64,000 bases of DNA, taken from contig CM018603.1 in NCBI GenBank assembly GCA_009192285.1, positions 3,588,588 through 3,652,587 of the forward strand. Reading direction: 5' to 3'. The notes beneath the pieces were generated by a model that made no database searches, was not told the DNA's origin, and saw nothing but the letters and a program-made list of their open reading frames with translations. This stretch comes from Morchella semilibera (lineage: Eukaryota; Ascomycota; Pezizomycetes; Pezizales; Morchellaceae). How positions within the stretch are numbered: position 1 is the stretch's first letter; the number at the start of each line of letters is the position of its first letter. Shown piece by piece: positions 21,336 to 32,842 of this stretch. Both the position numbers and the translations under genes were made by a program.

Positions 21336-22497
21336 CTAATAATCTCCACTGATACTCAATGTTGCGCCATCCTGCTCCCCAGATCTCAACATCGTTTCAA
21401 TCTGTCAAATAATTAGCAAAACCCAAACACACGCTCAAAACACAACTTACAATATCCAGGTCCCTATACCCCAATTCGGGAGCTTGCCTTGCATCTGGGG
21501 ACCCCTTCAGAATCGCTTCCGCAAACCCTGCTACTTCCTGCTTCACGCCGCTCCCATCCTCCGGAAATCCTTTAACCTCCACCGCATCCCCTCTCTCTAC
21601 GGTAACTTTACCCCAGGTAGCGGTCACCGTACCCTTTTCGCAAGCAACAATATAGTCGAACTTCTTGTTCGTCGTCCCGAAACTGCAAGAAAACGTCCCC
21701 GTCACGCCCCCCTTCGTCTTCCAAATCGAATGCACAGTATCCAACGGTGGCAGATGCTCCTGCAATCCAGATGTGAAAGCAGCCACCTTCTCCACTCTAT
21801 CCTCGCCCAGTAAGATCTGGATAATGGCGGTATAGTGCACGCCTCCATCCAGCACGTATCCGCCCTGATAATCCGGCGTCTTTCTCCATGTCCTCCTGAA
21901 GGCGGGACCGCCGGGGCCAATCATGGTCCCGGTCTCCACACGGAAGCTGAGGACGCGGCCGAGCGTGCTGATTACATCAGCTGCGTACCGCCAGCCGTTT
22001 TGAAACCGCATGTTTTCGGCAACGCCCCAGAATGTGCTGGCCGGGATGTTCTCGTTGCGCCAGCTGATAAGTTCAAGTGCGAGGGCACGGGAGGGAGCGA
22101 CAGGCTTCTCGGAGAGGACGTGCTTGGAGGCAAGCAGGCACTTCTTGATTACGTCCGGCTGCGCAGGAATCGGAAGTCTATTATATATAATTGATGTCAG
22201 TTTACGACAAGTCTTTTGGAGGGCAGATATTTCTAGTAGGTAGGTATATGTATCATACGCAATTATAACGGCCTGGATATCATCTCGCGCCAACAGAGCG
22301 TCCAAATCCTTCCCAGCTCCTGAGTCGTCACTGTAGATATCGACATTGCTCTCACCCGTAAATAGAGAGTCAGCAGAAGCCCTACTGCGTGAGTAGACTG
22401 CCTTGAGGGACAGATTGGCGCAGGCCTCTACAGCAGGCTTGTGTTGGGTGTTGACAAAATTACCAGCGCCGAGAATTGCAATTCCGATTGGAGCCAT
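21336..22497 (-). CDS. GFO/IDH/MocA-family NAD(P)-dependent oxidoreductase
   Basis: Exons are 22497-22259, 22177-21451 and 21401-21336; introns are GTATGA to AATAG and GTAAGT to GACAG; the product is 343 aa. The Rossmann motif GILGAGNF-like (AILGAGNFV) lies at the N-terminus. It is followed by the strand AVIIALPIPAQPDV, joined across intron 1, and the family's conserved EKPVAPS, whose Lys is the usual catalytic residue. The C-terminal domain has GGVLDGGVHY-type wording (YVLDGGVHYTAII). Such enzymes oxidise or reduce sugars, inositols or dihydrodiols; the substrate cannot be read from sequence. The ATG at 22497 places the dinucleotide site right at the N-terminus, as usual. The last exon encodes only 21 residues. 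Confidence 0.88.
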
Positions 22498-23752
22498 TGT
22501 TCCGAATTTGGGTAATAGTGATAAAGTGGCCAAGTATCAGTCAAGTAGAGATGTCGATGGTAGATGCGGATAACGAGCGGGGACAGATTCCTGAAGGTGA
22601 GCCCTTGGTAGATTTATATATGCAGAGATCCCGCGGCCCGTCACCTATTAATTAGTAGACTATCGAGTAAAACACTAATATTGCAATGTAATTAACCATC
22701 TAAGCTACCAACTACCAACTAATCCAATCATTTCCCCTCATCCACCAAACATCCAGTCCCTACGATCATTGATACCCGAAGCGAAGCGCAAGTAAGCGTA
22801 AGCCTATACGGTATGGAGCAAAGAATACTTAGGCATCTACGGATGAAATCGCTTACGCGATCGTTTGTAATTAAATCTCTCTATTTATCACCGTCGTCCC
22901 TACTTCCTAATAGCCTCAATCTTTACGAGCTAGACCAGCGGGACAGACAAACTGAACCTAACCCAAACTTCCCCACCATGCAGCAAACAGAACCGGGCCA
23001 CTGTCGTCATACCCTCGTCCCTCATAAACAGCAACGATCAACAGACTCTACTCCTCTTCTTTCCCCCTCGTACATGCTTCTACTCCTCGTACTCCCCCAA
23101 ACCCAACACCACTCGGTGCAATCCCGTCCTTTCCGAAGCCATGCAGGAATTAAGGCAGGCAGGAAAGGCCGGGGATAACGGGGGTTTATGGGCACGACAG
23201 ACGGCTGGATCTATGTGCTGTTCCTTTTTTTTTTTTTTATGTGGAGTCAGGTAGTAGTCTGTTCCGTGGTGATAGAACTCAGAGCAACCTGTGCCTATCA
23301 CCACTATACTAAGGGTCAGGTATGGAGGCCAATTAGCTGATAGACGGTTTGTCAAAACTACAACCCGAGACAATTAAACCCTTTATTTATGGCAACGTGA
23401 TCTAACGCCCAGTAAGTCCGAGTTGTAGCTTCCAGCATGCATGACAGTTTGTGCACTTTTTCAATTCGGCGCGCTTTTTATATCACGGTTTCATGGCACA
23501 AAACCGTGGGACTAACGGAAACCGTCAACTGGCGGCGCGATACTGACCCACTTGTCACGCAAAATCGCCCAATAAGGTGGCTAACTTGACCATTTATCAT
23601 CACGCCGGGAAGTTGTGAAAACCGGGAGACCTATGATAGTAGTGTATGTAATCAGGAACACGCCAAGCTCTAAAATGCTTATCAACCCAACCATGGTGAC
23701 ACCACCCCTCGCTCATCGACGCCATCGCCAAACAACAACGGCGCCAACAACC
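22498..23752. other. Divergent intergenic region, oxidoreductase / unknown gene
   Basis: No gene. It contains a long T-run near 23226-23240 and a small hairpin (CACGGTTT at 23484-23491 against AAACCGTG). The open frame just before 23753 could extend the next gene upstream (ATG at 23693), but I take the later ATG. Confidence 0.5.
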
Positions 23753-26048
23753 ATGCCCAAACAAAAACGCACAATCCCCCGATGTAACTCCGTCCCCTCA
23801 TTCTTTGAGCAACCTACCTCAACCTGGAGCATCGAGCGCTTCCTCCTCTGGCACATCAAGAAGTGTCCCGGCGACGAGTTCCGCAACGCCACCAACCGCT
23901 GGGTCAAGTCGCTTAGTGCGATCTCATCCTGCAAGCGCGACTGCTGCACCGAGGAGGCCCGCAAGAAGGCAGCTGAGCTGCTCCAGAACTACAGATCTCC
24001 AGTAAGTATACCCCCCCTTTCCCAACTCACACTCCCCTCCCCCCTCTTCCCCAAGCAAGGATCAAAGTCTGTGTGGTGTGCTCCCCTCCTCCCCTTCCTC
24101 GCAATTCTGCCAGCCTCGAGGAGCCTGACAATCTTTCGTGCTTGTCCGATAACTCCACCATAAGCGCTGTGCACCTCCCAGCCATTCAGATACCTATCGT
24201 GCTGTCTGTTTGCCTTGGTGGAGGGTTGCGAGGGGGATGGGGAGGGAGAGAGAGAGAGAGCACTAACTTTAACTCTTGATAGGGCGATGGATCAGATAAG
24301 AGCGCGGCTTCACGATTCTGGAGTAATCGCGGGACTGTCAACTTTAAGACAGTCTTTCAGGGTGCGGTCGGGACTGCATCTGTTGGCCAAACGGTAAATA
24401 CGGCGGATAGTGTGGAGAGTCGGGGAAATTTAGGCAATCAGGTACATATCCCATTACTCCATTTACTTGAATTTACCCTTGTTCTAACGGTGCCCAGCCA
24501 CAGGTCTTAGATACAGACGCGGAAAACACGGGGTGGTTTTCCTTTTTCTGTATAGAAATTCAATTAAACATTACTTTTACTCACTCCTATCGTACACCAG
24601 TGGCCAGGATGCAGAAGATTTCGATAGCCTTGCTTTCACTACACTTGACAAAGTCTATCGCGATTTTGAGCAGGTCATTGAGCAGTTCACAGCCCAATAT
24701 CGCGCCATGCCTGAGGATGGCAAATTAAAACTTTCTACAAACACAATCGTCGAAGACGTGATATACCAACAATCCAAAGATCTTGCCGCCATCATCCAAC
24801 CCCACTTCTGGATTCTCGACCCCAAGGACCCTGATGTGCAACCATGGTTCACCACCGAGGAATGGGACGAGCTAAAAAGTAGGCGATTGCCATTACGACG
24901 GCCAGACACAAACATGGTCAGCCAGATGGCAAAGTTCGCCGGCGTTAGTTCACTCACGCTCACCTCTTCCCCTCTGCAAAAAAAAACTCATGAAACGTAG
25001 GCAAAAACTCTCACAGACTATCGGGCCATCGCCGAAACACCTCCGCCTCGCCCAGACGGGGTCTATAATTTTGAGAGGGATTTTGACGCGTGCTGGGTCA
25101 ATGAGGTCATCCTCAAAATGTACATACATGGCTCCTTGGACTCCATATCTGTTACAGGAGCTGACTGAGGTTGTGCTATAGGGTCACACTACTAGAGCGC
25201 CATGACCTTCTCTCGAGTCCGGACCTTCAGGAGGGTGTTTTTGACTCCATAATCTGGTCGCCCCTCCTCGACCAGTGCCTGCTCAGCCTGAAGGGTCTTC
25301 TCCTGCAGAGGTATTCACTCCACCTCACCCCCCAGCACACCACACTTCCCCTAACATCCGCCAGGAAAGAAATCACCTGCCGGTCCCTCGACTCCACGCT
25401 CTCTACCGGCCCCGAGTTTAAATTCGATGGTCTCGTCGTGTCGCTCACGCCGAGGTCTAACCGGCGGGACCGCCTCGAGTTTGCGGCCCTCGAGGTCTCG
25501 AAGGCGAGCATAGGCGTCGAGTCAAGCAAGTGGGTGCACGACAGCATGAAAGTTGTGGTCTGCCTCAGGGCGATACTGTCGAGGCTGAAGAGTCTGGCCA
25601 AAGGGAAGGATGTGAGGCGATTGAGGGTGCCGGGATCGGTACATGCTGGTATATTGATTCTCCCTCTCGAGTTTGCGGATCATGGGCGGCGTTGCTGACG
25701 TTGGAATGGGGCAGGACTCAATGCGAGGTTTGCCGAGATGTCGTGCGTCAATGAGAATGTGTACTGGCTAGAGTGGGGCCCGGTGAGGTCGGTGCCGACG
25801 ACGGTACCAATGCTGAAGAAGGTGTTTGAGCTGATGATTAGTATATGGCATTTCAAGGTATTTATACACCCCCTACCATCTTTATACTACTAGTATCGTC
25901 ATATGCAGACTAACCACTAGTACGGGTATATGTTCTATAGACAATGATTCGCGACTGCTTCGACGCTGTTCAAGAATACCTCAACCCGGAGGAGCAAACA
26001 CAGGGCGAGCTGTTTGAGCATTTAATGGCGAGGGAAAGCGGGCTCTAA
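23753..26048 (+). CDS. Unknown eight-exon gene with a possible PD-(D/E)XK-like core
   Basis: I do not recognise this protein. By splice signals the exons are 23753-24001, 24283-24441, 24504-24532, 24601-24943, 25001-25119, 25182-25648, 25715-25857 and 25941-26048, giving one continuous frame of 538 aa. Two introns start GTACAT; the donor at 24533 (GTGGTT) is the weakest. The N-terminal part has WSIERFLLWHIKKCPGDEF and a Cys pair (KRDCCTEE). The middle has an acidic helical stretch. Residues of about 380-407 read FKFDGLVVSL and then EFAALEVSK: an Asp, two strands and a Glu-x-x-Lys, reminiscent of the nuclease-like domains in expanded fungal and Crinkler-type families. The C-terminus is helical (MIRDCFDAVQEYLNPEE). 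The exon structure is well supported by the continuous frame; the function is speculative. Confidence 0.6.
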
Positions 26049-29027
26049 TTCGTTTCTGTTTTAGGTGTATATATTTCCTTATATCATCACTGTGTAATAT
26101 AATGCTTGTATTTGTACCTGTGGGAGCCAGTGACTGGCGGGTAAGTCGCTATAGACAGCTTTCCGAGTGAGAATCAGTGTTCCCAATTGCAAAAAAAAAA
26201 AACCGGATTTGCTTCTGGAACCACCTGGGTACCTTATTTGATAAGTCTTGTCAAAATCTTCAAGCGCCCTGAAGAGTAAAATTTAGAAAAATAATATTTA
26301 CTTCCTGATCTGACATTTCCTCCGCTATTCAATTCCTAGCAATTAAACCAACAGTTTCCTTGGTTTTGGGATCAGCAAAAATGATATTTGATTTTTGCAT
26401 CTAGTTTGCCAAGATGAATACGGATTCATATACTCAGTTGCTGGTATAGTGATTGATATCGGTTCATTTCAATAATTATAAACTCTTCCAAGTATCGTTA
26501 CCACCTTACATTATTGTCCTCCTTAAAGTTGCAATCCTTGACAAAAAGAGCTTTGATTCTCTTAATCTTTGTTTTTCACTTATTTATCTCTTCCCAAGCA
26601 GTCTTGAGCTCGTAATATACAGTCTGAGTTTCAGATTATGGGTCATTGAGATTGGTAAGGTAATTGAAGAGCCAATTAGTCATACCAGGGAACTGTATCT
26701 ACAAAAGTAATAAAGGTGTTATCCCGGATTTTTTATAGTAAGGAAGGCCAGCTTATGTTACGGGATCTTTCCACCCTGTACAAGGCTCTGGCATTAAGTG
26801 AGTGAACAAAATTGGGCGTTGACAGGTGAGAATCCGTTCACTCACTAAATCCCAGACCCTTGTATATATCTGCAGAAGTAGATTTGTGTATCGACTGAAT
26901 ATTAGATGCGGCGCTAGGTACTCTGCTTGATGCCATTCATTCGGTACTGTCCCAGGTGTCATGTCCAGAGTGTGAACCAAGTAAGACATTACAGTGACTT
27001 TAGCAGGCGTCAGAAAAGGGGATAGGGGATAGGAGATAGGGAGATACACAAGGCGGAGTCTATATACCTAGTTCTTTTCTTTGCACGGGAGAGATGCTAA
27101 CGCCACGGGCAGTGTTTCCTGTGACGTCATGACCTCACCTTCAGAGCATTCTTCTGTCCAGAAATACTAATAACCTTCGACTGCTTCGACAGCGGACAAC
27201 CTAGCGGTCCAACCACTCGGCAGGGCCTTGTACGACATCAATATGTATGCCACCTTACCAACAACCTACGTATTCACTCAGTGAAAAAGTCCAGGCGGGA
27301 CACGACAAAACAAAAAACAAAAAAAAACAGAAACAACACATGCAGCTGAACTAATCCGAGCCGTATTCTATGCTTCACAAAACAAAAGCTCGGATGGAGG
27401 AGGAGGATGCAGGGTCTCCCGTTATGTTACCCAGGAGGGAAATGCATCTCGAGAGGGATGGTGGGCGACTGAACACAGACGAAAGGGAAGGAATGATGCC
27501 ATGCTCGATCCGCCGCCTCCTCCACCACAACCTCCACCTCCACCTCCACCATCAGCAGCGCCGCCGCCGCATGAATGACCGATGATGCCAGAGATCTCTG
27601 TAGTAAGAAGCAAGTAAGCAAGCAACGGATGCAAAAAAAAATGAGCTAATAGTAGCAAAACACATTTCTTTTTCTCGCCTCAAACAAAACGGGTTTCCGC
27701 CACTTATGCCTTCCGATTGATCATTCACCACAGATAGGGAAAGGAGAGTGGGGTCCTTTAAGCTCCCGACCCCCACTGCTGCTACTACGCATTGACCAGC
27801 CGTGGTGGGTACGTACATGTACCTACCTACATACAGTGTACGGTGTGGTATGTAGTGGAGTACATGTAGTTACCAAAGATAGGTGTAGGGCGGGGCGGGG
27901 CGGGTATCGAGAGGATATATCTCCTTTCTGGAGCGTTCTCGCATAACTGCACTCGTACTCGGGAAATTTAGGTCTGGATAGTAGTAGACACTTAGGTAGT
28001 AGTAGTAAGGTATGTAGCTGTATATACACAAATATATACACACACATACAACCGGGAAACCAATTCCAAATCCGATAAGGCTCAAACCACAATGTGGCAG
28101 GCGTAGTAAAAGAAAGGAAAAAAGGAAAGGGGAAAAAAAAAATTTAAACTCCAGAACTAAGTGAAATTCATCAATCAATCAATCGATCCGCCCTCCCGCA
28201 CCCGTTACACCTGGTATGAAAAGAGAAGAGAAAGAGAAAGGAAAAGGGGGTGAAAAGAGTAAGGAAAAGGGGGGAGTGAAATAAGAGAATGAAAGAAGAA
28301 TAGGGGGAATCGAAGTCAGACAAAAAAGGCCGTTAAAAAGGAAACCGGGAAACCGCATGATACACACACAAAACACAATAAACCAAACCCAACGATTTGA
28401 ACTACCAATATATGGCAACCAACCAACCAACCTTCTTTCCGATCCGTGATAGATGAGGAGAACAACAAAGGAACTAACTAAGGAATTGTAGGAACCGCAC
28501 TGAAAAGATATAGAAAAAAAGAAAGAAAAAAAGAACAGACCGCTGCCCCCCCCCCCACCTTTCCAACCCCAGCAAACCAAAAAAAGATGTAAAGTTGTCC
28601 TTGGCTTTAAGCCGCAGTGAAGGAGAAGAGAGAAAAATAAGAACAAAGCAAATAGTTTAGGAAACCATGTAACCACCAGTACCAAAAACTAGGCTCTCCC
28701 AAACACATACACATACAATATGCCTCAAATATAAAATATAAAAATGAAGAAATGTCCAAAGAAGAAATAGTAACAAAATGAATACACTTTTTTTTTTGTA
28801 AAAAATACCACCGTTTACAAGAAACCGGATTCTTGTAATAATCTGGTTTTAAGTCAGAACGAACTGTTCATCTTCATCGATATGATCTGGGTTTTCCCTC
28901 CTCCACCGATTCGCTCTGCTCTGCGCTTGAGACGCGCGATAACTAGATTTTTTCAATGACAAAGCGAGTCGGTGGGGAAGGAAACGATTTGTACCGAATC
29001 AAATTTGGGGAGATATATGAAATGTAT
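26049..29027. other. Intergenic with a decayed frame and low-complexity DNA
   Basis: No intact gene. It includes the decayed reading frame at 26290-27049 (separate entry), a CCTCCACC tract at 27515-27555, GTACATGTAC at 27813-27822, a GGGGC repeat near 27890, and A/G-rich low-complexity sequence from 28100 to 28800 that is probably 3' to the RasGEF gene. Long open frames on the minus strand at 28179-28685 reflect T-richness only. Confidence 0.6.
26290..27049 (-). pseudogene. Decayed reading frame of unknown family
   Basis: The minus-strand frame starting at 27049 reads as ordinary protein (for example PNEWHQAEYLAPHLIFSRY), and beyond its first stop the same frame keeps protein-like composition (MTNWLFNYLTNL, YYELKTAWEEINK, KALFVKDCNFKEDN) down to about 26290. 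It is interrupted about six or more times. It is AT-rich compared with nearby genes. I cannot name the family; a gene relic or a transposon relic are both possible. It is treated as a fossil. Confidence 0.35.
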
Positions 29028-32000
29028 TTACCTCGCAATTTTCTCGTCCTCTCTCTCTCTTGGTTCCAATGATAATGATAAGTTGTACATATCATTCACA
29101 TCTCGGGCACTTTGCATATTTGTGATGATATATTCTTGGAGTTCCGGTACCGGTTGCAATGGATATGGTACTGATTGATATTGCTGGATTTCGCGGACGA
29201 TGTTTGCGGTCTTGACACGTTTGTCAAAGTTGATATAGCCTTTATCTCCTTTAATGAAATCCTCATTTCCGTCGGCAACGAAAGTGAGATCCTTCAAATA
29301 GACACCTAATTAAAGCTATGAGTGAATTTCTTTGGAAGATACACTGAGAATTAAGCTCACCCAAGAACGGAACACAAGGAGGGTTGACAATGTGAAGCAT
29401 CTCTCGATACTCAGCAAAGTTCATGGTCGCCCCCATCAAAGTATTCATTCCTTCCAAGATAGCATTGGTCCTAGTTGGTACGTGCTCCCAAGTTCTCTTC
29501 AGACGATGAATGGAAGATGTCTGTAAGGCAGCAAGAATGGCGGTGAGAGTCGAGAAATTATTCAATTGTCGACATTTCTAGCAAGAGTTAGCATCTAGAT
29601 AAACTACCTGGTAGGTTGAGGTTTACCTCTGCCACCGCGATAAAGTGCTTGATCACAATCACTCGCTTCCGAACTTCGTTCTGAGTTAAAATCATCTCTG
29701 CAACCCAGTTCGTAAGTCTGTTGGACTGCATGATGATAGCTCTGATATTTTCTGCAGGATCTGGACCACCATTTGGCGGCTTGCTCCATCCCTTACTCAA
29801 ACACTCAGCTGCCTTTAACTTCCCATAGGATTTTGATTCAATAATCGTCAATTGGCGAGCAAATTCCAATGCATCGATATCCAGAAACTTGAGCTTCTTC
29901 ATGTGCTTGGGCAGGATTGGTGGGGGAGGCTGGGAAACCATGTTTAGAACCATGCGCTTCATCTCGGGTTCCTGACCACGCAATCGTGTGTCAATAAGCG
30001 ATAGGACTTGGTTCGCTCCAGATAACTGTGGCAGCATTACGTCCTTGGCAAACGTGTGCATCTTCCTCAAAAGTTCTTTTGCGGCATCATCTAGCCCCTC
30101 CATCCAATTCTGCTCCAGCCACATTTTCATGATACTCAAAACTCGTACACGAATAAGTTTTTGTTTCTTCTCGGTCCATATCTCAAAATCGGTAGGCGAC
30201 AGCCCAGAAGGGGGCTGAACGGTGAACCTTCGGACAAGTTGATTGAAGAGCTCGGATGCAGTCGTAAATGAGGGATAGGTAAGTAAAAATGTACTGATCA
30301 GGTTGGAATCCAGCATATCATGGCGAGAGGCACGTTCAACCAAGGCTACTAATGACCCGCCCTTTACCTTACCCTTCGCACCATATACAATCTCGCTATC
30401 ATGATCGCATCCAAGATACCATGGTGTTTCTGGAGGAGGTTCTTCACCAAATATTTTCGTGATTTTGGATTTTCCGCCTTGGGGAAGTGGTCTATCCATT
30501 ACCGACGGAGCCCGCGAAGAATTCTGGTGGCGTGATGACGAACGTTGGTGCGCCAGGCGGCCCTGCATACCGGGGTATACAGAGTCTTTCCGCGTGAGAT
30601 CCTCCGTGGTTATCTCCCTGGGCTCCCGGCTATCTCTTTCCTCAACAAGCAACTGTATCGAAAAGTTCAGAGCGCTCATCCCACTGTCCACTTCCTTGAT
30701 ATATGCCCGGACTGCGTTCAGCCTGTCCTCCAAAGGATCCCCACGACATGCCGTCCATTCATCAGCTAGTGGGGCAGATACTGCCTGACATGCCATAAAC
30801 AAATCAGCAAATGAGTCGTGCAATCGCTGTCTCTGACTTGAAAAATCCAGTAGAGTAGGATGGTTCGGAGATGCCGTCAAAGATGACATGTTGATCGTAT
30901 CAATGAGGTAAAAGTACCTCCGCATGATTTCGAATGCAGATGAGGCTGTCTTGGTAATGTTTGAGCTCATGAGACCCTGCCCGTACTCTGTAATCACGGG
31001 TTCCGGCGGAGGTTCCAGAGAACTCTCAAGTCGTCTCAAGGCAGGCTTCACTTGAGCAGTCAAGTCTTCCATCTTGTTAACCAATTCAACTTCCAGCGGG
31101 GAGGTGGTCGCCGCCTGACTAGCCGCAGAGAGGGTTCCAGATCGCCAGTTAATCCCATACTGACTTCCGTGAATAAAGCCTGGTTTCAATCGAGGTAGTT
31201 TCCCTTCTCTCTGAGCTTTAGCAATATCTGCAAAACCAAAGACACCAACCATCACCTCATCTGCCTCCGCCAAGCACTTCGACTCAGCATCTGGTGGAGG
31301 GCAATCTGTTGCTGCTACATGTGAAGATAAGACGAGTTTTGAGAACGCGGCCATGAAATGTCTAAAGTGGGGATTGAGAGTTGTGTTTCGCATGATTATT
31401 GACGGCTGGCCAGAATGATTATCTGTGGTTCCCGAGCCCGCTGTGATCAATAATCGAAGCATATCGGATATGTCTTCTGCCCGGGCGACATAATTTGAGC
31501 GGTCAAAGGTATTAATCGCTTTCCGATATCTTTCGACGGTAAGTCTAGTAGATTCTATCAGTTCATCCCACGATGTAGGTATATTTATACCATCCTCGTA
31601 GTATATGATAACAGCATTGTCGAACTTAGTGTCAATGCCTGGAGATGTGATAGAATGGCCGTTGGTGACACCATTGCCAACATTGACGGCGGTAGTCGCG
31701 GTTGATGTTGAAAACGAAGGAGAATGGCCAGGTCTGAAAGTACCATTTTGGGTCCTTCCGGAGTCGGTTGATGCAGTGCTGTCTACTAGTGTAGCCTGCG
31801 ATTCACGATCTGGGAAACCTAGTGAGTTTACACATTCTGTACTTGTGCTTTTTTCAGGAATAGAATACTGACCAGTGTCCTATATTTCAATTTGCATATA
31901 TTAGTAAAGGATTGCGACGCATAGGGATTCCTTAGGAGAGCATACCCGCAACGGCCCAGGGCTGTGCATTGACAAAACCAACATTTCACCTTCTCCAACG

Positions 32001-32842
32001 TCGGAAGCTGAATCGCCCTCTTCCTCCTCCCCGAAGTTTTGGTTATTTGGATCATAAGCCCTTTCCATGAGCTCTGGTGGTGGCCGAGTCTGCTCGGGGG
32101 CAGAAAAGGTTGACCTATCTCGAGGGCCTGATTCTGTCGTTGAAGTTGGTGCCTCTAGCGGAAGATCGGTCCTCGTTACTCCTGTGTTTGTATTGAAATA
32201 ATATAACCTTCCATCTGGAGTTGCTTGAGGTATCCAAAACGTAGCCTCGTCGTTTTCCCTATCGTCCGTACCTTCAAGTGGCAGAATCGGCGACGGCATC
32301 CCACGCTCTGAGTCGTCGTCGTCGTCGTCGTCGTATTCATCGTCATCGTAAGAGTCCTCTTCGTAATCATCACTGTCTTCTAGTGGTGATTGAGTGCTAC
32401 CATTTTGCGTCACCTCGTGAGGAGAGATGAGTTCGCAATAGTTACTGGGGAACCATCCTCGCTGGTTATGAACTATTCCATCCCACCACCCACTTTCCAG
32501 TTGAGTGATCACCGTGATCACATCGCCCTGGCTAAAGCTCAGGCTGGTGGGATCTTCCGACGTATAGTTGTATAGTGCGCGCACGTACATCCTTGCTGGA
32601 ATGATTTCTTCTCTCCTTATTGCTCTCTGAGGCATTCCCGACTGATGAGATGTAGATGCAGAGCGATCGCGACTGTAACTCGAGGCAGTTGACGGCCGAC
32701 TAGTCCTTCCACCTTCTCTAAATCCACTGTCCGTAGATCCTTGTTTTCCCGACCCGTTAGAGATTCCGTTTCTTTCAATACGCGATGAAGTAGCTGACGG
32801 CGAAAAGAGAGGTGAGTGCCGGGCAGTAGCAGTAGCAATCAT
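29028..32842 (-). CDS. CDC25: Cdc25-type Ras guanine nucleotide exchange factor (SH3-WW-RasGEF)
   Basis: Exons are 32842-31946, 31879-29627, 29577-29361 and 29305-29028; all introns are GT-AG and frame-preserving; the product is 1,214 aa. It activates Ras by GDP release, upstream of adenylyl cyclase/PKA and MAPK signalling at the plasma membrane. An SH3 domain at about 86-140 (ALYNYTSEDPTSLSFSQGD, WWDG, GWFPSNYCEL) is followed by a long Asp/Glu run. Then comes a WW-like segment (FWIPQATPDGRLYYFNTNTG) at about 200-230. RasGEF_N starts near residue 785 (GGSLVALVERASRHD, FLLTYPSF). The catalytic domain holds DIDALEFARQLTIIE, and FLGVYLKDLTFVADGN is formed across the last intron. The start is the ATG at 32842; a GTG one codon upstream is not used. 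The locus is intact, with the expected domain order. Confidence 0.93.

Noticed and set aside
27180-27235. tRNA-like A-box on the minus strand (TGCCGAGTGGTTGGACCGC), similar to tRNA-Ser/Leu
   Set aside because: No B-box (GGTTCRANNCC) downstream and no acceptor-stem pairing, so it is not a tRNA gene.
28179-28685. 168-codon minus-strand frame rich in Phe/Leu/Ser
   Set aside because: Made by T-rich low-complexity DNA; no domain or splice support.
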